Assembly: GCA_963573315.1 (NCBI GenBank)
Contig: OY752140.1
Location: forward strand, 3,534,001 to 3,598,000
Source: Entomortierella parvispora
Lineage: Eukaryota; Mortierellomycota; Mortierellomycetes; Mortierellales; Mortierellaceae
Reading direction: 5' to 3'
Length of the DNA: 64,000 nt
The translations under genes were made by a program, and so were the position numbers. Under the pieces are notes generated by a model, which saw only the letters and a program-made list of their open reading frames with translations, ran no database searches and had not been told where the DNA came from. Of this stretch, positions 45,540 to 58,600 are shown in pieces. Numbering within the stretch: position 1 is the stretch's first letter; every line of letters begins with the position of its first letter.

Positions 45540-48500
45540 CTAGATTCCGTCACTGAGCTCACCCGTGTCATCATCATCAAATGCAATGACGCGCCTGGGG
45601 CGACGAGAAGTCAACTGCTGGCTGCCGTCACTGAGCCCATCCGAACTGACCTCATCATAGTGATCTTCTGGCACGACCTTTTTCCTCGCTGGTTCATATT
45701 CCACTTTTGTCATTGACGTTGTGGGCCCTGCACCACCAGAGTCGTTGCCATCATCCTTGTCACTGTCCTCATCTTCATCGGAATCTAAAAGAATCGCCCT
45801 TCGTTTCTTGGCCGGGGAAGTGATGGTCGAAGAAGCCAGTCTTTCCGACAAGGACCTTGTGGCTTCGGAAGTTCCCATCGATATTCTCCTTGGTGTCGGG
45901 GCATCATCGTCACTCTCCACGTCGCTAGCGCTTTTGGGCTTGGGACGCATGCTTTCCTTGTCCTCGTCATCGTCCTGTTCCTCGTCATCCGAGTCGTCTT
46001 CACCAAGGCTCACAGACCTCTTCCGACGCTGATCCTGATCGTCTGCGCCCTCTTCATCATCATCATTCTGGAGTTCGCCACTCTTTTCCAGCCTTGACAA
46101 TATTGCCATCGCTGCCGAACCCCCGTTTCGTAAGCTGTGCAGCCGTTTCTTCTCTGCTTCCATTGCAGCAGCCTGCTTCATTCGCTCGTTCTGCTCTTCG
46201 GTAAACTTCATCGCCGTTCGTTCTCTAAGCCGTTTTTCCTTGTCAAAATAAATTTCTTCGTCATCCTCGGAATCAATGACATATTCTGCCGAATGGTACA
46301 CTGGAGCCCTGTCGGAATCAGGGTCTTGTGCGTTCACACCCGCACGTCGTCGAGTGCCTCCACTAGGGGCCTTTGTCTTGTTGATCTTCGTAATTAAGGA
46401 TGCAAGGTCAAGATCAGGATCCCGCTCTCCTCGAGTCTCCTTATCAATCACTTCCTGAATCAATTCCTGATAATCATGCAGGGTCTCGGTGGGAATTGTC
46501 TTTGGGATCGAGTATTGCAAACCGCCGTCGAACGCTAAAGAAGAATGTTTTTCACATAATGGTTAATTCTGTATCGTAAAGGATAGGTCGATCTAATCAT
46601 ACACGGAAACTAAAAATCGGCTCTTACATTCGGTTTTCGTGAAAGAAAGGAGTTTCAGCAACAATCGGAACCGCGGCTCGACGCGAAGGGACTTTTGCTT
46701 TGCCGGTGTAACCGCCTCAATAGCTATTCAGAAGTCAGCCATGAAAAAAAGGAGTCAGCACGGGCTCTCTCTTCTCAGGAAGTGAAGGAGGCATCATCAT
46801 TAAAGCAGCACTTACGGATATCTTCGACACCTTCAACAGAGTACATCATATCCGGATTCTCTTCCAATTCCTGCTCTGTGCGGACTGTCATTGTCATCCG
46901 CTTGACTACAGCTTCACTTAGAATCTAGTAGAAAATGTAGGAATAGGAGGTCAGGGATGAGGGTCTTCAATTGCAGACTGCACATGTATATGTAAGGAGG
47001 AGTGTAAAACTTACCTCAATGACCCACAATACGAGGTCTTCTTTATCTTCATCCAAGAGCCCCATTACAGCGATTTGGATCTGCTCTGATTCAGGTCGGT
47101 CAGGGTCCACCTGCAGTTCAATGTTCATCAACCTATATTGTTGAAAAACAGGACAAATGTAGTTAATACCAATAATTCAAAATAAAGTGTCACAGACACA
47201 CAAGCAAACACCGTATTACCTCTTCTCCTTCTTTTGTTCTTGAGCACGATCCTCCATTTCCAGGGCATCTCTGCCCACATTGATGTCCAAGCACGCCTGT
47301 CTCGTTCCTGGGAAGAAGGTCTCCGCCATCAACAAGGGATACTCTTGGAGTTTCTTGAAGAACTGGTGCAATACGTAATTTACAAATGGCTCAAGATCTT
47401 TTTTGGTTCCTTCGTTACTCCTGAGCAAAATTTGGTGGAAGAGGTGAAGCGTCGACATCTTATAGAATACGGCCATGTTTTTGCAACTAAGAGCGATTCG
47501 ATGGAACATGGACGCCGCCAAATGAAGCTGAGACTCGTCCAGTGTTGCAAAATCCTCTAGAAACGCGCAGTACGTCGCTACCACCTGTTCATTAGCAAAT
47601 CTCTAATAATCACAGAAAGATCGTTCGTTAGGAGGCATGCCAACATATGGAGCATCATATTTTTTTCAAAACTACGCCTCCAAGACATCCTATTGATCAT
47701 ACTCTTTCGAACGCTGCGAACAGGAACTTGCGCTCCTTAGAGATGCGCTTCTGCTCACTGTTATCTTCGTCGTCATTGTCATTTTGGTCCTGATCATCTG
47801 GCTGTGTTTCGGCATCAGGCTGAGCGGTATTTTCACTCTGCTGAGTGTCATCGGCTTGAGATCCTTCAACTCCTGCAGCGTCATTCTTCTTTGTATCCTT
47901 TTTCTTTCTTGCTGCAACAACCTTACGGACGATCAAGTCTGGTTTTTTCTTTGAGTAATTTTCCAGTGATTTGAGTAGTACGTGGATCATCTTCAACAAT
48001 GTATGGAGGTATCTAGAACAAGATGAGAGCGGCAAAGATGGTGAGTAGCCCGTCCCGGCACAATGTTCGCAGACCAAAGATAAAAAAAAAGGCGACCTGT
48101 CGTACTTTTTGGATTGTAGATTGTAATTCTTGGCTAGGTCGACAAATAGCTCCAATGTAGATTCTTCGTAGTAGAGGTTGATCTGAACATGATCGGATGC
48201 GTCCATCAGCTCTTGGTTCCCAGATTTGCTCATGACATACAAAGTTGAAAGCTATTCGAGTCAAGAAAGGCAAAGTTTAGTGATGTGTTGAAAACCCATA
48301 CAAGGGTGTGGCTACCACTGTGCGATTGCAAAGCGTATTACCAATTCTTGAAGACAATTGACCCCTATCCGAACGTCATCCCACTCCTGAAAAGTGAGAG
48401 AAAGTGATGATTGTGAGTTTGAATGATAGATTCTTCTCTGAAATGACAGAACAACCACGTTCGGTCTCTGCACGATACCTTTGTCTCCTGAGCTTGCCGG

Positions 48501-50596
48501 ACATTAGAAATAATCTGAAAGACGCAAGTGACCTCCATGGAGGTGGCCACGAGATGGAACCCGTAATCGTAAAGATCCTTTTCGTGAGCCTTTTCTAAAG
48601 CTTCCAACTTGTGAGGCGGCGTCGATTTCTTCTTTTCAGTATGTTGACGATTAAGATAATCGACATACAATCTCTGAAACTTGAGCATAAAGGACATCAA
48701 GAAGAGGTACTGCATCTTGTGATGGGCCTTGATCTTTTCTCTTCCATGCTCAATGTCCTTTTTTAATGTCCCAAAAAAAGCTAAAAAAAAAAGAAATATC
48801 AAGGTACTTGAGTGATCTGTTACTGTCGCCCTCCATTCATAACAGTACTTGATACAGTCATACGTACGATTGTAACAACTCTCCAGCATGGATGAGGCGA
48901 CCTGCCGCAGTCTTGAAATCCCCGATTTCGTAAGATTCTTCCTATACTCGCCCGTTTCCTATAGAGTTCATATCTGTTAGATCACTCGATCCATACACAG
49001 TCCATTCATAGAGGCTATCCTGGCGACTCACCTTTTGATACTTCCTTTTCGCCCTTGGTTTCTTGATGTCATCCAGCTGCTGTTCAAAGTCTGTGAACAG
49101 TGCACCCTTCCTGTGCAAAACGAGGGTTGTGCCGTCCTAAAATGAAAATATGTCGATTCGCGCCTTAGTATGTCGACGTAGCTTTCTTGATTCCACAAAT
49201 CCTAGTCAGTAGAAGGGAGCGCTACCTTAAGCTTCACAGATCCAGTGGTGCCAAAGCGATCATGTCGTTTGCGTCCTGCGGTTGATACAGATGCCCTCTC
49301 TCGTTCTTCCTTGGCCAACAGATCTTGAAGTCGCGTGTTGACCGTACCGCCCTGATTAAAGAATCAAAGAGTACAAAAATGAATACTCTATACTGTTGGT
49401 CATGTAGCAGCCGCCTGGACAGTAAAGGGAAAAAACAGTCAAGCTTACAGAAACGCTGGGAATGAGTTCTGCGGGGTCAACTCCAGAAAAGATATGATAA
49501 AAAATTTCGAGGGTAATGGCATTCCATTCAATGTGCTGAGGTTCCGTCGATGACGAGGCGAGGACGAGCAGGAGGGTCATAATATTCTCTTCATGAAACC
49601 GCTCCAAAAGAGTGTCCTGCATGATGGAACTAACAAATTGGTCCATACTGCCCGTGATAGAACTTTCTGCATCCTGGATCGCAACCAAGTTCCTAAAGAG
49701 TGAGAGTCCCAGTCGAATAATCGCTTGATCCCTGGTGGTCCTTAGGCTGTTGCGGACAAAAGCATGAAATCACGAGAAATGACTTCAAAAGTTAGTCTGA
49801 CCATCAAAATAAAACAAATAACAAAAAAATGCGAAAGTAAGAACAGGGAAGAGGACGCCCTCGCCACCATACCGGTATTCAACATTCAATGGCCTCATGA
49901 GGACCCCAAGGACAGATTCCATCACACGCGGTTGAATGCAAGCCAGCTTGTATCCCCGCAAGATCTCGGTCTTTTGGTGCAGGTTTCCGACTATGCTGTC
50001 ATCCTCCTGCTTCATAGCCTCGTCTAGAAGCTCCTTGAAGTCGATGATCCATGTCATTGGGACAATCAACTCGACTAGAAGAATAAGAAAAAAATGTTAG
50101 TCTAGAGATATGAGGCAACCTATCGAAGAATCCGTTTCATACAAAAAAAACGTACTACAGGCGAGGACGAGTCGCTCCTTGACCTCGTTATCGGCGGGGG
50201 TGTTCAACAGCATGATTGGGATCAAGTCGTTTTCGAGAATACCCATATTAGCCAAAAAGGTCAGGGCGGGGTTGTCTGGATAGTCACCAAAGAACTTGAT
50301 GAACTTTTTGATGTCCTTCATGCACTCTATATTGAACGATTTTTTTTCTTCTTTTGTTAGTAACGAATGGATCCTTCATCATTCATCCCCACCACAAGAG
50401 ACAGTGAGATGACTTCATTCCAAATGGACAGAAAGTGAGAACAAGCAATCAGCAGGTGATGACACGCAAACGCACCTAGACATTCGTCGCCCATGACATA
50501 GACCTGGGTGTCATCGTCCATATCCATGGACACATGCTCGTATCCGCCGAGGGCAGAGCATGTGGAGACGAGAAGCGATTCCTGTTCGGGGTCCAT
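45540..50596 (-). CDS. TOF1: Tof1/Swi1/Timeless replication fork protection protein
   Basis: Subunit of the fork protection complex (Tof1-Csm3, Swi1-Swi3, Timeless-Tipin), which couples helicase and polymerase, pauses forks and supports the checkpoint. Sixteen exons on the minus strand: 50596-50476, 50326-50159, 50074-49873, 49746-49449, 49351-49226, 49136-49032, 48958-48868, 48780-48479, 48386-48342, 48251-48097, 48012-47703, 47602-47220, 47132-47015, 46924-46816, 46723-46628 and 46534-45540 give 1207 aa, in the usual range. The Timeless N-terminal signature is visible as LVSTCSALGGYE, VYVMGDECLECMKDIKKFIKFF and LENDLIPIMLL. The family segment YNPFFGTLKKDIEHGREKI is rebuilt over an intron. 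The acidic, basic-patch C-terminus (YFDKEKRLRERTAMKF onward) matches the fungal tail. Neighbouring CTF4 works at the same fork. Confidence 0.92.
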
Positions 50597-50800
50597 GGTG
50601 AGCAATCTAGATCCCGAGGAGGCGCGGTATGAAGAAGGAGGCAAGGCGACGAGATGGAGCAAAAATGAGGAAGCGAAGGGTGGATGGGGGGTTCAGAGGA
50701 ATGCGAGGAAGAAGAAAGTGCACGCGCGCATATTTGTTTTCTTTCACGCCACCAACGCGACTTTAATGAAATGTACGCAGTCACTTTGATTTCTGCACAT

Positions 50801-53800
50801 TTACTGAAGCTGCACAGAAAAATCCTCGCCGATCGCCACCTGCGGCTCCTTGACCGTGCAAACATGGCTGCCTGCTGTCTTCACGCATGAAACTGGGACA
50901 GTGCGCGAGCCTACCTGGACCGTCTTCAGACCATTCGAGCCCAAGATCACCAACCTCTCGATCCTCAGTCCACCCACCCGCTGCACAAACTCGGAGATCT
51001 TCTTGCCCTGCGCCAACGATCCCTCTGGCTTGATGTCGTGCGAGCTCAGCACCCCCTTCGACACCCGGAACTCGCGCAGGATATAGTCACCACTCTCATA
51101 ATCAAACGACTCTCCATCATCCAAGTAAATCCTGCCCGACGCCTCGCCCTTGCTGTCAAGCGCAATCACCAACGTAAACGGATCGTTCTCCATCGCCTTG
51201 GATGACCGGCGGGGTCTCTCGCGTCGAGGAATGATGGTTCCTGCACGCTGGTATACAGGGATCTTGCTTGCAGGCGAGACCACCTCCTTGGCTCCTGGAC
51301 CTTGCTCTACGCTATAATCCTTGATATCGTACCATTTCTCGTTACCGGCAAAGTACACAGTCGAGCGAGTCACGCCAGCCTTGGTAACAGGTTTAACCAG
51401 CAGCGCGTCTCCCACCATGTACTGATCATCCATGCCAAACACTGCCTCATCCTCTGGAAACTCTGTGAACATGGGTCGGATAATTGGCATTCCATCCACA
51501 CTGGCCTCCTGGAATAGTGTGTACCAGAATGGCAAGAAAGTGTACCGGGTCCGCACGGCGTCACGGATCTGAGAAGTATGGGGCTCTCCAAACAGCCAAG
51601 GCTCGCGACGCTTGCTGTCCAAGTGAGCATGGGCGCGGAAAAATGGATAATAGATACCAGCCTGGTACCAACGCGTCAACAACTCCGGCTCGGGGTTACC
51701 AAAGAACCCTCCAACATCCGCTCCCGAGAATGGAACACCTGCAAGTCCAATAGTGAGCAACATTGGCGAGGCAATCTCGAGATGCTCCCAAGTCGCAGTG
51801 TTATCTCCCGTCCAGATAGCTCCATAACGCTGTGTGCCAGCAAAAAAAGCACGAGAGAGCACAAAGGGTCTTTGGTTGGTCTCGTTGCGTTGCGTCAGGC
51901 CTTGAGCTGTGGCAGAGTGCTATACAGAGTGGAGTCAATGAGAATATGAACATATGAATACCACATCCATTCGCTGTGATGCAAAAATATAATAAAAGTG
52001 CACTTACGAACATGGTTCCGTAGAGGTTGTGGACATTGCGATGCTCGACATTGCCATAGTGAATAACATCCTTCGGGATAGTAATCTCTGGTCCGCTAAA
52101 GACTGATGGTTCGTTCATATCGTTCCATGTGAAGAGGTTCTTTGTCGATCCCAAATATTTATCATAGTTAAAGTTGGAAGCCCACCAGTCTCTGGCCTTG
52201 GGGTTGTAGAAATCGATCCAAGTAGAGCTTCCTGGCCAGCACCACCCATCAAAGTCAGTACTTCCATCCTTGTTCTTAATGTAAACATCGAGCTCAGTTC
52301 CCTCTTTAGAAACATGGTATCCACTGTCCTTCTTGATATGAGGATCGATGATAGTAACCATCTACAAAAAATGAATATAAAAATTAGCTCTGTGCTCGAT
52401 GCCGTGAAAGGATGATATGGAGTTGACTTGATGGTATCTCGGATACGGATCAGTTCTTACCTTTCTGCCCTTTGCACCAAGAGCCAGCTGCATATCCGTG
52501 GGGTTAGGGAACTTGGCCTCATCCCAAGTGAAATAACGCTTTCCGTTGGTGTGCTCAATATCGAGCCAGAGCACATCGTATGGGATATCATGCTCATCAA
52601 ATCCAGCATCGACTTCAGCTACATCCTGTTGAGTGTTGTAGTTCCAGCGACACTGGTGGTAAGCAATCGCAAACGATTGAGGCAAAGCTGTAGTGCCGAC
52701 TAGGGAAGAGTACTGACGGAAGATATCGCGTTGGGTTGGGCCAAGGAAGACAAAGACATCCAAAACACCAGACTCACTGAACCAATGCGTCTTTGTCGTT
52801 GGGGTGGACGTGACCTTCTTGGTCTTGATCCACGAGAGAAGGCCGCTGGCCTTATCCTCGCTCGTCTTTTCAACGTCGATCCAAGTCTCTGCGGCATTCA
52901 TCCAGAAAACGGCCGCCGTAGAGTTTTTGCTGTGGCCCATCATGAAAGGGATCGATCCGTACAGGGCCATGGGGTTGTCAATTTCGTATTCGAACACATC
53001 CAAGTTGTACAGTCTGTATGGTTCACTATAGGGGGCATCGGGTCCCTTGGTGGCCTTCAGAGACAAACTAGTGGCGTGCTCAGGGATACCATAGACGTGG
53101 TTGATCCCTGAAAAAGTAATATCCATGCCAAATGACTCGGGACCTACACAAATATACGAGTCAACTTCTAGGTTAGCACTCTGAGGCCACATATCCTAGA
53201 CTTTCAGGACAGCTCTCATCCATTACCTCTGGGCTTGGAGTCTGTATTGTCCTTGAATCGCTCGTCCCAGAGATTCTCCTCCAACTTCAGTTCCAAAGCC
53301 GACTTTTCAATCTTGATATCGCCCTCCTGTTCTCCATCTACGCCCTGATCAATCAACTTCTCGGGTTCCGCCTCCTTGTTTCGCAAACGCTCGAATCTCA
53401 AAAGACCCTCCTCGTTCAGGATGACGGTCGAAACTCCATTCACAAGGAACTCGACCTTGAATGGGGCTGAGCTTATCTTGACTGTATTTTGTCCCTTAGA
53501 GCCATACTTGACTGTCAAGACACCATTGTCGTCTTTAGAGAGTCGCTCGTATTTTCCCTCAGAAGAGAATCCATATGGCTTGATCAGGACCGTGTCCTGG
53601 ACGCCGTCGTAGCGGGGCTTGACGGGGTCGACCTCATTGATGCGAACGCGCACGGCCTCAGTGTCGAGTAAATGGAGCTCAAAAGACAAGGCACGGCCGG
53701 AGGCTGGCAGCTGTTCCTCCTGGGTATTGAGCAGATCGCCCGAGATGATGCCATTCTGAAGTCGCAATGAGGATGGGTTGAGTTGGAAAGGCGAGGTCCA

Positions 53801-53992
53801 CTGGGGCGTCTCCTTCGCGAGATCAGCGTAAGCTCGGTTGCGTGCACAGAAGCCAGACTGTGCACAGGTCTTAAAGTCCTCGCGCTTGACTGCATTCACA
53901 CAGCCAAGGACGAGTCCCAGAGCCAGGACTGAGCGGAGGACGATCGCCTTGGTGGACGAGGACTTGCGTTCGTTGCCTCGAGACATGAGCAT
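50801..53992 (-). CDS. ROT2: Glucosidase II catalytic alpha subunit (GH31)
   Basis: An ER enzyme that trims the two inner alpha-1,3-linked glucoses from N-glycans, controlling calnexin-cycle folding. Exons (minus strand): 53992-53227, 53143-52461, 52361-52008 and 51919-50801, giving 973 aa (human GANAB 944). The N-terminus MLMSRGNER.. is followed by a hydrophobic signal segment ([17 protein letters not shown]) and the family-typical [17 protein letters not shown]31 motifs are [16 protein letters not shown], the nucleophile region [10 protein letters not shown] near residue 562, the GDN acid/base region and [13 protein letters not shown]. There is no C-terminal retention signal, as expected, since the beta subunit supplies retention. 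ATG 53986 is an equal candidate start. The stop lies 204 bp upstream of the TOF1 start. Confidence 0.95.
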
Positions 53993-54379
53993 GGGCTGAT
54001 GTGGAGCGAGGTTATGAAGGGGAAGTAGAAAAGAGAAAAGGAAACAAAAACGCGCTTTCGGAAAAGGACCAGGACAGGCGCGAAACGATGGATGCAGAGA
54101 AGGAAAGAGAGGGGATGATGCAGCAAGGCGAGGGAGAGATGATGCCGTGAGGGATGCAGGAACAAGAAAAGAAGAGATGACGAAGGTGTCAAGGACGAAA
54201 TGTCCCCCCCTTCTGTGACGTGGAAACTCTATTTGTGGGCTTCTCATGGACACGATGGTTCCTGGGTAACTAAACTTGTAGTCCTTGTTCTCTTTCCCCT
54301 TCCCGTTTCTGCACGTCTGTCTTCATCGCTTGCTGTATATGTTACATGGGCCAGTTTTATTTTAGCGTATTGTGGCGCT
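53993..54379. other. Promoter of ROT2 and 3' region of URA3
   Basis: About 390 bp, same-strand spacing. On the minus strand it is C/T-rich toward the ROT2 start (the 54060-54190 segment reads TCTCCC/CATC-rich). No separate gene. Confidence 0.45.
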
Positions 54380-55414
54380 CTACTTGGCAATTCTCTCCAG
54401 GTAAGCGTTCCAGCCGGCCTCCTGGTAGCGCTTGGCCTCAAAAGCAGGGTCGCGTCCCTTGCCGTAGATGCCACGGCCCACAATGATAACATCGCATCCT
54501 TGGTCAAACACAACCTCGCGGGGCTTCTTCCACTGCTGACCCAGTCCATCCGAGGTCTGATCCAGTCCAACGCCGGGAGTCATGTAGATAAAGTCATCGC
54601 CCTCCTTGTCCTCATAACGCTTCATGGCAATAAAGCCGACCACAAAGTCCTTGTACTTGCGAGCCATCTCCACCGTCGTCTCGGTATAGTCACCCTTGGC
54701 CAAAGTGCCAGCAGAAGACATCTCCGCCAACAACAACATGCAGCGGTTCAAGGGCAATCCGACCTCGCGCAGACCCTGGATGATACCCTCACCAGGAACC
54801 ATATGAGCGTTGGTGATATCCGACCAAGAAGCGATCTTGTAGACACCCGAGCTATATTGGAGCTTGACAGTGTTTCCTATTCGAAGGAAAAAAAAGGAAA
54901 CAGCACAATCGTTAGGGCCGAGATCATCCAAAATAAATTGCAAAGGACTTTGATAAAAAAAGAGAACCCTCCTGTCTTTTTCTACCACTCACCAATATCG
55001 GCAAACTTGCGATCCTCAAAGATCATAAAGTCGTGCTTCTTGGCCAGGGCGGTCAATTGATCGACCAAATCCTGATCGAAGTCCTCCACAACATCAATAT
55101 GGGTCTATTGACCGATTGAATTTTGAACAAAAGAAAAGAAGAGTCGTTTCTGGTCAGAGTGAATTTCGCTCACACCTGCACTGTAACCTCGCAGGCCAGG
55201 ATTATAAAAAGGAGGAAAAGGTGGGGGAACTGACCTTGAGAAGGCAGATGTAGGGTCCGACCTTGTCGGCCAACTCAATCAATCCAGCCTTGGTGGTGAG
55301 ATCAGCAGCGACAGACAAGTTCGACTTCTTACGCTCCATGAGCTCCAAGAAGGCCTTGGCGGTGGGGTTGGAGTGCAGCTTGGAGCGCTCGAGGTAGGAC
55401 TTTTGGGCAGACAT
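54380..55414 (-). CDS. URA3: Orotidine 5'-phosphate decarboxylase
   Basis: Last step of UMP synthesis: OMP to UMP plus CO2. Exons (minus strand): 55414-55235, 55104-54993 and 54876-54380, giving 262 aa, the usual fungal length. The active-site segment [19 protein letters not shown] is present with its Lys and Asp residues, and intron 2 interrupts it right after [21 protein letters not shown] carries the phosphate-binding loop, and [14 protein letters not shown] the Gly-Arg phosphate grip. Two phase-preserving introns of about 130 and 116 nt are present. The C-terminus ends AYLERIAK. The identification is secure. Confidence 0.97.
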
Positions 55415-55607
55415 TGCTTTGATTGCTGACTTCTCAAAGTGAAGAAATGAGTTGAACAAAGGAATGAGAATGTTCCACAGCGTCGAGCTCTTTAACTCGT
55501 GAAGAGAAAAATAAAAAAAAAAAAGGTAGCGGCCGGGCACAGACAAGCCACTCAAAATAAAATTAATCAAAAAAAAATATTTTTATTATTTATACTGGAG
55601 ATACTGG

Positions 55608-58600
55608 TCACTTGCTGAACTTGAATCCGGCAAGGACGGAACTCGAGCTCTGGGGCTTGGGCGGAGATGGGGATGACGACGCTTGCATCTGGCTCTTTTC
55701 CAGGCGCTCACGCGTCACTTCAACCGAGTCGTCGATGGTCTCAAAGAGATCACCTTCGTCGTCCGTGGGCCGTACGTACTGCGTCGTCGGAATGACCTGG
55801 GCAAGTGGCGGCATAGAGTCTTCGCGATCGTCCATTGCCTCTTCCTCCTCTTCCAAGAAATCGTCCGCATCCATCATCCTGTCTGCCTCGCTTTCCTCAA
55901 CCTGTTCTTCATCCTGTCTCTTCAAGCGTTTCGCATCTGCAGCATTGTTGCTAGAGGACGCTTTGCTGAAGATATCAAGAGTCTTTTGGCTGCCACCAAT
56001 TGTCGCGCCATTGGCTTTTCGCTTGCGGAGAGAGTCTTCCTGGCGTGAAAGTTTCTCTCGATCAACTCTAGAACGCTGTTCATCTGCCGCCAAGTAGTCA
56101 GCGGCTTGGAAGACATCTGTCGCCCTGCGAGTGAGAGAAAGCGGAGCGCTCTCAGTTTCCTTGACAATACCAAATCCGCGAAGTCCTCCTGAGGCGTCGC
56201 CACTGGCATTTTTCTTTTTGAAAGGATTTGCAGCGGACATTGAGGTAGATGCTGACGATCCTTGGGCATTTGTTCTATTAAAGGAGCCCTCCTTGACGAC
56301 CCGTCGTCCAAAAGGATCATTTGGCGCGACGGGGTCCTTTCTTTGAAACGTCCGCCTCTCCAATTCTTGTTCCTCGGCTCTCGAAGAGAGTCGGGAAGCA
56401 CGTTCGTCCCGAGTCGGTTTCTCGGCAAGAACTGGGTTCGCCATAACCAATTCAGCTTCCGCGTCTGGATCCCTGTTTTCCTCTTCCCTCATCTTGATTT
56501 CCTTGACCCAGTTCATACGCTCCATAAGACTGTGGAGGTTGTGGTGGTGGGCAATCTTGATGGCGGCATCAATCGAACGAAGGTTGCAGAGCATCGCGGT
56601 AAGATCTTGGGCCTTCTGAGTCCGGTCAGCCTTGCAGGCCAACTAAACGTCATAGAAATGTAAGAAGTGGATTAGGACTGAACATTGATACAGTATTATG
56701 TAAAAAGGAAATCCGTGCCCAGGAAACTTACATCGATCATTTGCAGAACAAGCTTGTCCATTTCTAACTCTTTCCGTGCCACGACGTCGTCATCGCGTCC
56801 AGCAGTAGTGGCAATCTTTTCGTCCTTGTTCAGTCCAGAAAGAATCCTGGTTCGAAGCCAGGCCTCTTCATGTTGTCCAGAGGCACTCTCCTGATATAAT
56901 GTTGGCATCTTGAGTGGCAACTCGGTCAGAAATGGCTTTGGAATCGTCGCTGGCTCTACTTCCCCCTTCTATTGGATTAGTGTGTACGTGTTAGATGAGG
57001 GACAATCTCCATCATTGCATTATCTCACAGATGATTCATACCTTGCACCGAACGCAGCTCATTGTCTGATCTGTAAGTCCAATAGGCCAGTAGTAAGGGC
57101 GTGATTCTGGCTCTAAATTCAAGTGCAGCAAGCTGGTCTCCAAGATGGGGGTCCATTGACCCTGATCGACACGTCGGTAATAGTTAAGAACGTGCATCAC
57201 ACCTTTATCGTCATAAAACGCAGGGATGCCTCCTTCAGAGAAACCGAGCCAAGAAATGTACGTGTCGTCCGACACGGGTAAAGTGCCCTGCTGTATCCTT
57301 TGGCCAGTCTCGACATTGTACATAGAGTAACCCAGATTTTGTGAACCTAACCAAGGACTATGTTAGTAGGTTTGAGCAATACATATTCTTCAGGGCACAA
57401 ACACACACACACATACACACACTCCCTCTCTCCTTCTCTGTCCAAAGATCGATGACAGTAAACCACTCAAAATAGTACCTTGGAAAGGCTCTCCTTGGTG
57501 GTGAACCAAGAATACCAAATCTCCCTTTCCAGCGGAGGATATGACAGGACCGACGCCAAAGAGTCCTGTCTGAATTCCGCTCTGAGAAAACACCCGAACA
57601 TATCCTCGGGAGGTAGTCACAATGGCAGACTCGGCATTCAAGGCAACAGCTATAATCATCGCAGAGGAACTCGTCAGAATCTGATCAATAACCTTTTAGC
57701 CAGTGCCAATATCCAATGCGATCCATACATGTGGCGTCTTCACCGTCGGGGAGATAAACCTGCCATTCCGACTTTGTTGCCCAGTTATCAGATGTCTTGT
57801 AAAACACTGTGCTTGGGTTTCCATCAATAGAGGCAGAAGCGAACAGAGCACCGTTCATTCCCAGGCATGCCATAGAATAATGGTTGTTGTCCGTGAAGTG
57901 GTATCCACGTTGGGTGAGCTTGTCGTGAAACTCGACCGAGATGGTTGCATGGGTGCCATGGTCAACGGTGGTAATGAGACCCAAGAGGTTAAAAGCTATT
58001 CAAGAAAAAAATGTCAGTCACACATGAAAACAATGCGCTATTGGCAACAGACTGGTCATTTAGTCATACCGAGGTAGCGTCTCTCGTCCTTAAGTGTTGT
58101 TGAGCCCGACTGAAAGGCTGGATGAAGCTCCTTAACTTCCTGCAATCTATGTGCGGCTTTACTCCCTCCTGCTGAGCCGGCAGGTCTCTTATCCAGATAA
58201 CCATTATTGTTTTCGTCGTCGACAATAAAGTCGTTTAGTGACTCATTGTCGCTGAGATACTCGGGTGCAGCCATTTCTAATTTGTTACAGTAATAATATA
58301 AATGGCCGTGGCTGTTAAAAACACATCCGGTGGGGGGGGGGGGGGAATGACCCTCCTCAGATCAGATGATGATCGTACCTTGATCCTCTGCAATAGCATC
58401 TTCTGCTGCACTGTCATCAAAGAGTCCTTCCAATGGATCTTGCTTTGGCTGGTTGAAAGGCGATCCTTTCTCTTCGTCTATTACCTCTTCCCAGCAGGAG
58501 AGCTCACCAGTAGTATCCGTCTGAAATGTATTCAAAGTATAGAGGTGGTGAGTGAGACCTGGTTTATCCAATATTTCCTGAATCAAGCATGGATCCTGAT

